DNA of 64,000 nucleotides from CAZWVA01 sp964636885 (GTDB lineage: Bacteria; Desulfobacterota_D; UBA1144; Nemesobacterales; CSP1-2): assembly GCA_964636885.1 (NCBI GenBank), contig CAZWVA010000006.1, positions 1 through 64,000 of the forward strand, read 5' to 3'. A program made the translations under genes and the position numbers. Positions within the stretch are counted from its first letter, which is position 1. Each line of letters begins with the position of its first letter. This document shows positions 1 to 8,800 of this stretch, one piece after another. The notes below the pieces were generated by a model, which did no database searches, had not been told where the DNA came from, and worked only from the letters and a program-made list of their open reading frames with translations.

Positions 1-363
1 TTCAGCCCTATCGGGGAACTTCTCGTGAAGCAGTTCTGCGTATTGTGCGGCCTTCCTGAAATACTCCTCGACGATGGGCGAGTTCGATTCCCCTCCGGGT
101 CTAAACCTTATCCCCTTTAGATCCTCGCCAACGTCGTTATAAGCGCGCGTTAGCTTCATTAACGCCTCGAAGCTGTCGGGGGAGAGTTCATACGCCTTTT
201 TGTATTCTTCCAGGGCCTTTTGATTGTCAAACCCCTTGTAGTAGGTATCCCCCTGTTGGATGTAGGAATCGTAGTCCTCGGCTAGAAGAGACATAGGATT
301 TATGTATACGATTAATCCGATAAAAACCACTAATCCGAAAGACCGAAAACCTCCATTAAGCAT
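1..363 (-). CDS. TPR-like secreted protein, C-terminus cut by window edge
   Basis: An open frame of 121 codons runs from an ATG at 361-363 to the window edge without a stop, so the C-terminus is missing. A good ribosome binding site (GGGAGG, 6 bases upstream) supports the start. The first 30 or so residues are hydrophobic with a likely signal-peptide end near LLAED. After this comes a tetratricopeptide-like helix pair (QQGDTYYKGFDNQKALEEYK, then KAYELSPDSFEALMKLTRAY), typical of periplasmic or outer-membrane scaffold proteins. The partner is unknown because the rest of the gene and its downstream neighbours lie outside the window. The TPR assignment is from residue pattern only. Confidence 0.7.
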   Translation of the reverse strand, partial: MLNGGFRSFGLVVFIGLIVYINPMSLLAEDYDSYIQQGDTYYKGFDNQKALEEYKKAYELSPDSFEALMKLTRAYNDVGEDLKGIRFRPGGESNSPIVEEYFRKAAQYAELLHEKFPDRAE

Positions 364-477
364 ATAAGCCTCCCGCTTTTTGTATAAACACTTTAAGAAA
401 GTATACAGATTATAGCGACATGAACAACCGGCGTCTTTCAAAGATGTAAAACCTTAAACCAACCACGCATCATCGGA

Positions 478-930
478 TCATTCAGCACTTAGGATCTTGT
501 GTAAGGCCCTTATTAGGGTTTCCGTAGTATAGGGTTTCGATAGAAGGACACTTACACCCAAATCGGAAAAGTCGGAAGGCTTGCCATATCCCATTACTCC
601 GCTTACCGCTATTATCTTTACCTGTGGTTCGATCCTCTTTAAGCCCTAATACAAGAGGGGCCATCCATAACCGGCCGTGATCACTACATAGGGACCAACC
701 CCAGCCTCTATGTTCATACGGGTGTAGCCCTCATCGATAAAGACGTTCTCCGCCGATATACTCAGTGTCCCACCACTCGGCATGGCATCACGGGCGTTCA
801 CACAGATATTCATGAGAACCTGATTTATCTGCGTGACATCCCCCATTATGCCCCAGATCCCACTTTAGAACGGCGCTTAGGGTCTCTTCGAATTCGCCTC
901 AATACCTTTCCATCTTCTTTACGAATTATA
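478..930 (-). pseudogene. Decayed hybrid sensor histidine kinase (HATPase N-box fused to end of a receiver domain)
   Basis: On the minus strand, bases 846-650 encode a clear histidine-kinase ATPase N-box ([20 protein letters not shown], then GPYVVIT). The frame then meets an in-frame TAG at 646-648. Reading straight through it gives the last 55 or so residues of a response-regulator receiver domain (KIIAVSG, then LLSKPYTTETLIRALHKIL) ending with TGA at 478-480. The ATPase G-boxes and the receiver N-terminus with its phospho-acceptor Asp are missing. Upstream (about 930-847) further kinase-like sequence (EFEETLSAVL) sits in another frame. This is what remains of a PAS/HisKA/HATPase/REC kinase after an internal deletion, a nonsense change and a frameshift. 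It is not expected to be functional. Confidence 0.7.
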
Positions 931-1141
931 CGACTAGTTGGAAAGTAAAGTCAAACGGGCTTGTGTGCGGGATTTGCTTATCAAAACCTATGGTCTACAA
1001 TATTTAGGGAGTAGATAGCCCGATATCAAAAGGAAGAGGGCAATCGGCTTAATCGTTACTGGAATTCTATCTCTATTCATAGTATCCTTTTTATCGTCCT
1101 CTTATAGAAACCCGGCCCCTCGGGCCTCTGAACGTAAGGAT

Positions 1142-3259
1142 ATGAAAAGGCATAACCGGCTGATATACGAAAAGAGCCCTTATCTCCTCCAGCATGCGGA
1201 AAACCCAGTGGACTGGTATCCATGGGGGGAGGAGGCCTTTGAGAAGGCAAAGAAAGAGGACAAGCCGATTCTACTTTCCATCGGATACTCTACCTGCCAC
1301 TGGTGCCACGTAATGGAGCGCGAGTCCTTTGAAGACGAAGAGGTGGCAAGGCTCATGAACGACACGTTCGTCTCCATTAAGGTCGATCGGGAGGAGCGAC
1401 CTGACATAGACAACATCTACATGACCGTGTGCCAGATGCTCTCCCAGGGGGGGTGTGGTTGGCCCCTCAATATCGTCATGACCCCTGATAAAAAGCCCTT
1501 CTTTGTGGCTACCTATATCCCGAAGGAAAGCCGTTTCGGACGTGCAGGCATGGTAGATCTGATACCCCGTATCAAGGAGGTCTGGGAAACACACCGAGAA
1601 GAGGTGTTAAAATCGGCCGATCAGATCACCCTGGCCCTTAAGCAGGCAACCAAGCAGGTATCGAAGGGGTCTTACGAGGAGCTGGACGAATCCACACTCA
1701 GGGTAGCATACATGGAACTCCTCCAGAACTTCGACACGGTACACGGGGGCTTTGGCCGGGCTCCAAAGTTTCCAACCCCGCATAACCTCCTCTTCCTGCT
1801 CCGTTACTGGAAGAGAAGCGGCGAAGACAGGGCGCTTGAGATGGTAGAAAAGACCCTTCAAGCTATGAGACTGGGAGGTATATACGACCACATCGGGTTT
1901 GGCTTCCATCGCTATTCGACTGACCCAGAGTGGTTCTTACCCCATTTTGAGAAGATGCTCTACGATCAGGCGATGATCTCCATGGCCTATATAGAAGCGT
2001 ATCAGGCAACAGGAAAGGAGGAGTACGAAAGGACGGCGCGTGAGATATTCTCCTATGTCTTGAGAGATATGACGTCTCCGGGAGGTGGATTTTATTCCGC
2101 CGAAGACGCGGACAGTGAAGGGGAGGAGGGGAGGTTCTATCTCTGGACAGAGGACGAGATACGGAGAACCCTTGGGAAAGAAGAGGCCGATTTGATAATC
2201 AGGGTATTTAATATAGAAAAGGGAGGCAATTTCAGCGAGGAGGCAACCGGAAGGAAGACAGGGGGAAACATCCTATACATGGAAAGGCCGTTAGCTGATA
2301 TCGCCTCCCTCCTAAACCTATCGGAGAAAGAACTGGAAGGGCGCCTAGAATCGGCACGGGAGAGGCTTTTTCTTGCGAGGGAAAGGCGCATTCACCCCCA
2401 TAAAGACGATAAGATCCTAACCGACTGGAATGGTCTTATGATCGCTGCCCTTGCAAAAGGGGCTCAGGCCTTCAATGAGCCGGGATATGCGGAGGCCGCC
2501 GGGCGTGCCGTGGGTTTCATACTAAACAACATGCGTAGAACAGATGGCCGACTCCTACACCGCTACCGCGACGGTGAGGCCGGTATCCAGGCAAGCCTCT
2601 GCGATTACGCATTTTTGATCTGGGGATTGATCGAACTCTATGAAGCCACGTTTGATGTCAAATACCTCCAGACAGCACTCGACCTAAACAACGACCTCAT
2701 AAAGCACTTCTGGGATGATAAGGACGGAGGGTTCTATTTCACCCCTGATGACGGCGAGGAGCTGATAACCCGTCAAAAGGAGATTTATGACGGCGCCATC
2801 CCCTCCGGAAACTCCGTAGGTATGCTTAACCTGCTTAGGCTGGGAAGGATATCCGCAAATCCCGACCTCGAAAAAAAGGCGGCTAGGATAGGAAGCGCCT
2901 TTTCAAATACCGTGAAACGATACCCGGCCGCATACACACAGCTTATGGTCGCCTTGGATTTTGGGGTGGGTCCCTCTTATGAGGTTGTCGTTGTCGGCGA
3001 TCCTCAGAGCGAGGATACGAAAGCCATGCTACAAGCCCTAAGGAGGAGATTCATACCCAATAAGGTATTGCTCCTCCGTCCGGCTGATAAAGAAACGCCC
3101 GACATTACCAGGATCGCCGAGTTTACAAGGACGCAATCGAGCCTCGGGGGTAAAGCTACGGCCTATGTCTGTATGAACCATCAATGCAAGCTGCCCACAA
3201 CGGATATCGACAGGATGCTTGAGCTACTAAATATAAAAAGCCGATTACACACACAATAA
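1142..3259 (+). CDS. DUF255 / thioredoxin-domain protein (YyaL/SSP411 family)
   Basis: A 705-residue protein of the DUF255 family. The N-terminal thioredoxin-like domain has the CHWCH motif at residues 52-56; the rest resembles an alpha/alpha-barrel six-hairpin glycosidase fold (FGRAPKFP, [24 protein letters not shown] motif, [13 protein letters not shown]). Family members are widespread but their reaction is not established; redox or sugar-epimerase-like roles have been proposed. The ATG at 1142 has only a very close AAGGA. The same frame is open back to 1016 and encodes a basic stretch, a hydrophobic segment and a Ser-rich end like a signal peptide, but without ATG, GTG or TTG (see findings). 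The frame ends 69 bases before the CoA-transferase pair on the same strand. Confidence 0.9.
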   Translation: MKRHNRLIYEKSPYLLQHAENPVDWYPWGEEAFEKAKKEDKPILLSIGYSTCHWCHVMERESFEDEEVARLMNDTFVSIKVDREERPDIDNIYMTVCQMLSQGGCGWPLNIVMTPDKKPFFVATYIPKESRFGRAGMVDLIPRIKEVWETHREEVLKSADQITLALKQATKQVSKGSYEELDESTLRVAYMELLQNFDTVHGGFGRAPKFPTPHNLLFLLRYWKRSGEDRALEMVEKTLQAMRLGGIYDHIGFGFHRYSTDPEWFLPHFEKMLYDQAMISMAYIEAYQATGKEEYERTAREIFSYVLRDMTSPGGGFYSAEDADSEGEEGRFYLWTEDEIRRTLGKEEADLIIRVFNIEKGGNFSEEATGRKTGGNILYMERPLADIASLLNLSEKELEGRLESARERLFLARERRIHPHKDDKILTDWNGLMIAALAKGAQAFNEPGYAEAAGRAVGFILNNMRRTDGRLLHRYRDGEAGIQASLCDYAFLIWGLIELYEATFDVKYLQTALDLNNDLIKHFWDDKDGGFYFTPDDGEELITRQKEIYDGAIPSGNSVGMLNLLRLGRISANPDLEKKAARIGSAFSNTVKRYPAAYTQLMVALDFGVGPSYEVVVVGDPQSEDTKAMLQALRRRFIPNKVLLLRPADKETPDITRIAEFTRTQSSLGGKATAYVCMNHQCKLPTTDIDRMLELLNIKSRLHTQ

Positions 3260-3327
3260 GGATCGGTATGGAATCCCTTTTTTGTGCTAACCTTTAAGAC
3301 GGATATGAGAATCAGGGAGCGGGTAAA

Positions 3328-4116
3328 ATGAACAAGGTAAAAACGATCGAAGAGGCGGCCTCACTTGTATCCGACGGAGAAAGGCTCGCCATGGGGGGAC
3401 TTCTATTACAACGCCTTCCCTCGGCGTTTGCAAGGGAACTGGCGCGTCAGGGAAAAAAGAGGCTCAAGGTGATGAAAACAGCCGCAAACTACGATTTTGA
3501 CCTCCTCTCCTTTGCTGGTTGTCTTGAGGAGGTGACCGCTGGTTATGTGAGCTTCGAGGCCGAATTCGGTCTTGCACCGAACTTTAGACGTGCCGTCCAG
3601 GAGGGGAGGGTTCGATTTAACGAAAACTCATGTTATACGGTAATATCAAGCCTTAGGGCCGCTGCCTTCGGTGTGCCCTTTATGCCCGTTGCCGACCTGG
3701 GGGAAAGCCATATAGTCAGTAGATTCAAAAAGGTAAAAAACCCATATGGGGATGGAGAGGTTCTTACGGTTCCAGCAATATACCCCGACTGGGCCATTCT
3801 CCACGTGCAGAAGGCAGATGAGGAGGGAAACGGAATCATATACGGTCCGGTCTATGAGGATATCATAATGGCAAGGGCCGCAAGGAGGATCATACTGACT
3901 GTAGAGAGAATGGTTTCTAGGGACGAGATCGAAAGGGAGGGAGACCTTGCCTTTATACCCGGTTTTAAGGTAGAGGCGGTTGTTGAAGCCCCAAGAGGGG
4001 CGCTACCTGGGGCGTGCTATCCCTATTACGATTATTCCCCTGAGCAGGTAAAGGAGTATCTCTCGGTTAAAGACCTTGAAGGACTTAGAAACTATCTCGA
4101 AGAGGTTAGACCCTGA
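3328..4116 (+). CDS. Class I CoA-transferase-like subunit A (GctA/IpdA-type)
   Basis: This 262-residue protein matches the alpha subunit of glutaconate CoA-transferase and IpdA-type enzymes. Visible family features are the N-terminal SLVSDGERLAMGG segment and an acyl-binding region (AANYDFDLLSFAGCLEEVTAGY). The C-terminal HVQKADEEGNGIIYGPVYED block also fits the alpha subunit. Such subunits pair with a beta subunit to move or cleave acyl-CoA thioesters. The beta subunit follows 21 bases downstream, so the two are surely co-translated. GGGAGCGGGTAAA just before the ATG serves as the ribosome binding site. The substrate cannot be told from sequence; steroid-ring (IpdAB) or dicarboxylate CoA esters are the known family choices. 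Confidence 0.85.
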   Translation: MNKVKTIEEAASLVSDGERLAMGGLLLQRLPSAFARELARQGKKRLKVMKTAANYDFDLLSFAGCLEEVTAGYVSFEAEFGLAPNFRRAVQEGRVRFNENSCYTVISSLRAAAFGVPFMPVADLGESHIVSRFKKVKNPYGDGEVLTVPAIYPDWAILHVQKADEEGNGIIYGPVYEDIIMARAARRIILTVERMVSRDEIEREGDLAFIPGFKVEAVVEAPRGALPGACYPYYDYSPEQVKEYLSVKDLEGLRNYLEEVRP

Positions 4117-4137
4117 ACCCTATTTCGGATTACGCAA

Positions 4138-4851
4138 ATGGAATACTCAAGAGCCGACATGATGATAGTAACGATGGCAAGGCTCCTCAGGGATGCGGAA
4201 AACGTGTTTATGGGTGTGGCATCCAACCTCCCATTTTTTGCGATCTGGCTTGCAAGAAGGCTCTATAATCCAAATCTCACATGGCTAAACATCCCGGGGA
4301 GGATAAACCCGAACCCCTCCTTCCCCCCACGTACGACCATCCACTTCGAGATCGCAAGGGGTGGGAGGGCATCTATGACCCTTGCCGAGATATTCGATAT
4401 GTCGGCAAGGGGTGAGCTAGACGTTGCCTTCCTCTCAGGAGTTCAGATAGACAGGCACGGGAACTTCAACCTCAGCCGTATAGAAGAGGACGGCAGGATA
4501 AAGGCCCAGTTTACGGGCGGGGCGGGAAGCGCACTCATCTACCCGAACACTAGACGCGTGATACTCTGGAGAACGAGGCATGACACTCGTACTCTTATAG
4601 AGAAATGCCCCATTATCACGGCTAGCGGAAACGTCTACAGGGTTGTAACCCCTCTTGCCGTCTTCAGGAAGGAGGGAGGTAGCCTTGTACTGGATGGCAT
4701 TCACCCCTATTCGAGCTACGAAGAGGTTGTAAAAAATACGGGGTTTCCCGTTTCACCGGCTCCCCTCATCCCGCCTCCAATGGAGGACGAGATAAAACCT
4801 CTTAATGAATTCGATCCAGAGAGGGTAAGGGAGATAGAATTCTCCGGTTAA
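4138..4851 (+). CDS. Class I CoA-transferase-like subunit B (GctB/IpdB-type) lacking catalytic Glu
   Basis: This 237-residue protein matches the beta subunit of glutaconate CoA-transferase-like enzymes (AFLSGVQIDRHGNFNLS; FTGGAGSALIYPNTRRVI; PIITASGNVYRVVTPLAVF; EEVVKNTGFPV). In classical members a glutamate in a V-E-S-G or E-N-G motif forms the glutamyl-CoA thioester. Here the aligned stretch reads LTWLNIPGRINP, so that glutamate is replaced by isoleucine. IpdAB of steroid-degrading actinobacteria also lacks it and acts as a ring-cleaving hydrolase rather than a transferase. The pair here may therefore be hydrolase-like (inference). It lies in one operon with the A subunit, and the next gene is convergent. 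Confidence 0.85.
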   Translation: MEYSRADMMIVTMARLLRDAENVFMGVASNLPFFAIWLARRLYNPNLTWLNIPGRINPNPSFPPRTTIHFEIARGGRASMTLAEIFDMSARGELDVAFLSGVQIDRHGNFNLSRIEEDGRIKAQFTGGAGSALIYPNTRRVILWRTRHDTRTLIEKCPIITASGNVYRVVTPLAVFRKEGGSLVLDGIHPYSSYEEVVKNTGFPVSPAPLIPPPMEDEIKPLNEFDPERVREIEFSG

Positions 4852-4894
4852 ACAGGGTTATTTGATTCCATTTCTTTGGGCTATAAAAACAAGA

Positions 4895-5365
4895 TCAGTC
4901 ACTTAGTGTTATCACCTCTCCAACATGTGGGCCAAAGGCGTATTCCTGTGTGATCCTAAGCTGGTATTTTAGCTCCTTAACCAACCTCTGCTGGAGATCC
5001 CTCCAAGAGAGCATCCCGTAATACCTCTCCTCTTCATCGAGGATTATGAGATGGGATATACGGTGCGTATCCATAAGCTTCAGGCATTCAAAGAAGGAGG
5101 TATCAAGGTTAACGGTAAAGAGGTTTTTACTCATAATCTCCGAGACCCTTACATCGGAGGGATTCCTGCCCATGGCTACTACCTTTGTTGAAAAATCACT
5201 CTGCCCCACGACCCCGACCAGTTTCCCGTTTTCCATGACACCGATTGTTCTCACCTTGAAGTTTCGGAGTTTCAGGGCGGCCACATCCGATGTATCGTCA
5301 GCGTTCACAAAATACACATTATCCCTTTTACCAATTAGATCCCTAACCTTTAGATCCTCTAACAT
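4895..5365 (-). CDS. Protein of two CBS domains
   Basis: A 156-residue protein made almost wholly of a Bateman module. The first CBS domain covers about residues 10-70 (DLIGKRDNVYFVNADDTSDVAALKL, MENGKLVGVVGQSDF) and the second about 75-135 (VSEIMSKNLFTVNLDTSFFECLKLMDTHRISHLIIL, YYGMLSWRDLQQRLV). Stand-alone CBS pairs bind adenosine nucleotides and regulate partner enzymes or channels; no partner is evident here. The gene is convergent with the CoA-transferase pair and divergent from plsC. AGGAGGATAACC just before the ATG gives a good ribosome binding site. Confidence 0.88.
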   Translation of the reverse strand: MLEDLKVRDLIGKRDNVYFVNADDTSDVAALKLRNFKVRTIGVMENGKLVGVVGQSDFSTKVVAMGRNPSDVRVSEIMSKNLFTVNLDTSFFECLKLMDTHRISHLIILDEEERYYGMLSWRDLQQRLVKELKYQLRITQEYAFGPHVGEVITLSD

Positions 5366-5560
5366 GGTTATCCTCCTCTCCCACAGGATAAACGGCTAAC
5401 TCACTACCCTTCTTCATAATAGCACAAATCTCAAAGAGAAAAAACCCTTTTTCATGAGAAAACAAAATCACATACAGAATGCCTATACATTAATCGGATT
5501 TTATCACAAGGCCACGAATGGAATCACCGATATAAAAGGGATTAAATCGCATACCTTTGC

Positions 5561-5589
5561 TTGACAAGAGACTTGATTAGTGATAAATC
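5561..5589 (+). promoter_or_regulatory. Possible sigma-70 promoter of plsC
   Basis: TTGACA at 5561-5566 is a perfect -35 hexamer. Seventeen bases later TAAATC (5584-5589) follows an extended -10 TG at 5581-5582. The -10 is only a partial match. The element lies 31 bases before the plsC start in a non-coding gap between divergent genes. Confidence 0.45.
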
Positions 5590-5619
5590 TAGCTTAGTTT
5601 ATAGGTATAGACCTAATGC

Positions 5620-6345
5620 ATGTTAAGAACCTTCTTTAGCTGGAGCCTCATAGTTTTTTGGACGGTTTTCTGGGGGATAATCGGTGTCTTTCTGTCCCTT
5701 GCCTTTCCCAATAAGGTGATCAGATATGCCATAAGACCGTGGGGACGTTTGGTCGCCAGATCGTGTGGGGTCAAGGTCGAACTCGAGGGAACGGAAAACC
5801 TGCCGAAGGAGCCGTGTGTGATTATGTACAACCATCAAAGCTCCTTTGACATATTCGCATTCTGCGGTTTTCTTCCAATCGAGTGGAAGGCCGTTATGAA
5901 AAAGGAGGTCGCCCATGTGCCGTTTGTCGGATGGGTATCAAGGATAACCGGCCAGTACTTCGTTGAAAGGGACAGCTCAAGCAGGGATACGCAGGAGATA
6001 AGGAAAATAGCCGAGCACATAAGATCGGGTCCCCCTGTTCTAATCGCCCCGGAGGGAACGAGAAGCCCAGATGGAAGGCTTCTTCCGTTTAAGAAGGGCG
6101 GTTTCCTAGTCGCAATGATTGCGGGGGTGCCGGTTGTACCCATGGTCATTATAGGTGGAAAGGAGATCATGCCCAAGGGCTCGCTTAGGATAAATCCGGG
6201 CGTTATGAGGATCAAAATACTCCCCCCTATCCATGTAAGGAACCTCCCCCCGGGAAGGGAAGGGAGGGAAGAGCTCATGAAACTCGTAAGGGAAGGGATG
6301 GAGAGGGCGCTTGCAGAGGATGAGAGGATAAGGGTGGCTTTATAG
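5620..6345 (+). CDS. plsC: 1-acyl-sn-glycerol-3-phosphate acyltransferase
   Basis: A 241-residue inner-membrane enzyme that acylates lysophosphatidic acid to phosphatidic acid in phospholipid synthesis. The catalytic HX4D motif is seen as NHQSSFD at residues 71-77. Motif II is YFVERDSSS, motif III PEGTRSPDG and motif IV VPVVPMVI. An N-terminal hydrophobic segment (residues 5-29) anchors it. The ATG at 5620 was chosen because the ATG at 5616 runs into a stop within eight codons; the ribosome binding site is weak. A second acyltransferase domain of this family is fused in the large protein at 40676-43354. Confidence 0.93.
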   Translation: MLRTFFSWSLIVFWTVFWGIIGVFLSLAFPNKVIRYAIRPWGRLVARSCGVKVELEGTENLPKEPCVIMYNHQSSFDIFAFCGFLPIEWKAVMKKEVAHVPFVGWVSRITGQYFVERDSSSRDTQEIRKIAEHIRSGPPVLIAPEGTRSPDGRLLPFKKGGFLVAMIAGVPVVPMVIIGGKEIMPKGSLRINPGVMRIKILPPIHVRNLPPGREGREELMKLVREGMERALAEDERIRVAL

Positions 6346-6483
6346 CTTTCTATCCCTTAAGAAAACCGGGGCAGGTTTTAGGAGGAGGTTGAATAAGGAG
6401 ATAAAATAGTCTAAATTATTGGTTTTTGTCACAAACCCTAAAAGACAAAACATAAAGAGAGAGGAAAAAAGAGGTTAAACGGA

Positions 6484-8127
6484 ATGACGGATCTTCAACT
6501 TGCGGATTTGGATTTGGAGACGATCATAAGCCTTGCGGGAATACCACCTCAAAAGGAGATCGTAAACCCCAAGAATCCGATTGAAATGGCTAAAAGGGTA
6601 AGGGTTACCATAAGGCCGTTGCCCGATGGATACGGAAACAAAACGATTATCGAGTTTAGGAAAACCCTTGAAGAGAAGCTCAAACACCACGGCGTTGAGG
6701 TCGTGCCGTGGGAGGAAGCAACGGAGATCGTGCCGAGCCTCATTCACAGGATACTGAGAACAAGAAAGGTTAAAAGCAGTATCCACGCCGTAATCGATGT
6801 TGAGAGGCCTTATTCCCCCATAAGGAAAATAATGAGCAACATAGCAGAAAGGATATACTCCTACCTCCGCTCTCCGGACATGTCCGTTATGGAGATACTT
6901 AAAAGGAGTGGCTGGGCCGATGATTTTACCGCTAGGTACGTTCAAGACCCTTATAACACGCAGATCATTACCATAACGTCCTTAAATCCGGAGTTTGTAG
7001 ATGAAAATACCCCGTATGACAGGAAGATAGCCATTGGACTCCAGGACCTGATAAGGACGATGTCCGAGATCGTTATCGGCGTCTCAGAAGACAGGTTTTC
7101 CATTATAAACATGAACCTCTCTGACTCCGTATTCCTCAGGGAACAACTGGACGAGTTTGTGTTAAACTCGCTTATCCCTAAGATATACGCCCCTATAAAA
7201 CCGCCGGTTCTCACTCGGTTTGAAAAAGGGGAATACGATCCGACTGGGTCCCCATATGCCATGCAACTGGCCAATCTGGGGAAAAGCCTAAAAGACACAG
7301 ACCTATTCCCAACGGGTTCGAGGTTTAGCGAGAAGATCTCTAGGTTGTCTCACAGGGACGTTGTCGAAAAGATACTCGAGGGGAGGACAGGCGTTTCTTA
7401 CGGCTTTATCGCGATTGCAGAGGCCCCAAGATACGAGGGCCCAAGGGAAATAACCCGAAATGAGTGGGAGTCCCTATGCGGGGTCAATGGATTTAATTCC
7501 GATGTGCTCAGGCAAAACGATAAGGGTAGATGGTACGTAAGAACCGTCATAAGGGGACAGGAGGTATACCAGCAGGTTCCGGATATCTGGGTTGTAACCT
7601 CCCGTTCGGGATGTGATAAGACGAATCTCGACCCCAATAGCGACGTAATCAGGATAGGCCTTATAAAGGGAAAGCTATACCTTCAGGTTCCAGAAGGGGT
7701 CAATCTCAGTAGAAGGGACATAAGACCCTCATTCGATACATATGTGATACTCGCACAGGCCCTTGCCTCGGCCCTATACACGCCTGAGTTGATCAAAGAG
7801 GGAATGCCAATCGTCCATTTCCACGGATACCCTGACCCCTTATGGTTCCGTCAGAACGAGCACCATGCAGGGGCCAAGAACCCCTCGATGCCATGTGGAA
7901 CGGTCGAGGCGGCACTCCTCAACTACTCGGCCATCTACAATCTGGCCAATCAAAACGGCAGTAACATGAACCTGCTCTGTCTGGTGGAATCCGATCACGG
8001 GGTAAACATCCTGGGACCGAGTAGAGATTACCTGATATCGAGGCTCATGGAGGGGGCAGACCAAGGGCGAATCCTCCTTGGCGGCAGGTACCTGCCCCAC
8101 CTTAAAAGGGATAGCCTAAACCAGTAA
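6484..8127 (+). CDS. Unrecognised 547-residue conserved-looking protein
   Basis: I do not recognise this family. The protein is soluble with no signal peptide or membrane segment. The C-terminal quarter is rich in likely functional residues: HFHGYPDPLWFRQNEHHAGA, then SMPCGTVEAALLNY and VESDHGVNILGPSRDY. Clustered His, Asn, Glu and Cys of this kind suggest a metal or nucleotide site, but this is inference. The middle holds two DPxG/DPY segments (YVQDPYNTQIITI; KGEYDPTGSPYAM). The ATG at 6484 follows purine-rich AGAGAGGAAAAAAGAGG. A histidine phosphatase begins 16 bases downstream and a diacylglycerol-kinase-like gene follows, so all three probably form one operon. Confidence 0.75.
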   Translation: MTDLQLADLDLETIISLAGIPPQKEIVNPKNPIEMAKRVRVTIRPLPDGYGNKTIIEFRKTLEEKLKHHGVEVVPWEEATEIVPSLIHRILRTRKVKSSIHAVIDVERPYSPIRKIMSNIAERIYSYLRSPDMSVMEILKRSGWADDFTARYVQDPYNTQIITITSLNPEFVDENTPYDRKIAIGLQDLIRTMSEIVIGVSEDRFSIINMNLSDSVFLREQLDEFVLNSLIPKIYAPIKPPVLTRFEKGEYDPTGSPYAMQLANLGKSLKDTDLFPTGSRFSEKISRLSHRDVVEKILEGRTGVSYGFIAIAEAPRYEGPREITRNEWESLCGVNGFNSDVLRQNDKGRWYVRTVIRGQEVYQQVPDIWVVTSRSGCDKTNLDPNSDVIRIGLIKGKLYLQVPEGVNLSRRDIRPSFDTYVILAQALASALYTPELIKEGMPIVHFHGYPDPLWFRQNEHHAGAKNPSMPCGTVEAALLNYSAIYNLANQNGSNMNLLCLVESDHGVNILGPSRDYLISRLMEGADQGRILLGGRYLPHLKRDSLNQ

Positions 8128-8143
8128 AGAAGAGATTGGAGAA

Positions 8144-8755
8144 ATGGATAGATCAAACAACAACATAGCCAGAATCTACCTTGGAAGGCACTGCAAGGTG
8201 CAATGGAACCTGGAGGGCAGGCTGATAGGAACCACGGACCTACCGCTCTGCACGGAGGGACGCGAAGAAGCAAAGGCGAATTTACCCAAGATCGAAAGGC
8301 TCGGCATTGACAGGATAATCTGCAGTAACCTCAAGAGGGCACACGAAACCGCACAGATATACGCGGAACACCTCAAGGTACCGCTTCACGTGTGCTCGGG
8401 GCTCCGGGAGATAGACCATGGGATTTGGAACGGGCAGAAGACGAGCGAGTTGCTCAATGACACGGGATCCAATTTCAGGAAGTGGTTTGATGATCCTACG
8501 AGCGTTCCCATACCGGAGGGCTCAGAGCCGATACCCATGGCACAGAAACGGATAGTAGAGACCATAAGAAAGATCGCCCTAAGATACCCTGGCGAAACGG
8601 TGCTTGTCATAATGCACAAGCACATAAGGTCTATCCTGAGGTGCACGCTTCTCGGCATCGGGTTAAAGCACTTTAGAGAGAATATAGACGAGAGTGTGGA
8701 GCCGGTTGAGATTCCGGAGGATCAGCTTATGAGGCTGTGCAGGATTGAACCTTAA
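8144..8755 (+). CDS. Histidine phosphatase (phosphoglycerate-mutase-like) with altered RHG motif
   Basis: A 203-residue member of the histidine phosphatase superfamily. The nucleophile motif at residues 14-17 reads GRHC rather than RHG, so the conserved glycine is a cysteine, but Arg15 and His16 are kept. Other family features are LIGTTDLPLCTEGREEA, the SNLKRAHETAQIYA segment, the acid REIDHGIWNG near 88-97 and the second histidine at 158 (VLVIMHKHIRSIL). Substrates range from sugar phosphates to phosphoproteins; the context (an unknown 547-residue protein before, a lipid-kinase homologue after) does not decide. GGAGAA before the ATG is the ribosome binding site. Confidence 0.85.
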   Translation: MDRSNNNIARIYLGRHCKVQWNLEGRLIGTTDLPLCTEGREEAKANLPKIERLGIDRIICSNLKRAHETAQIYAEHLKVPLHVCSGLREIDHGIWNGQKTSELLNDTGSNFRKWFDDPTSVPIPEGSEPIPMAQKRIVETIRKIALRYPGETVLVIMHKHIRSILRCTLLGIGLKHFRENIDESVEPVEIPEDQLMRLCRIEP

Positions 8756-8800
8756 ATCAATTGTAGAGACCATGAGATACGTATCTATATCTATCGTTCA

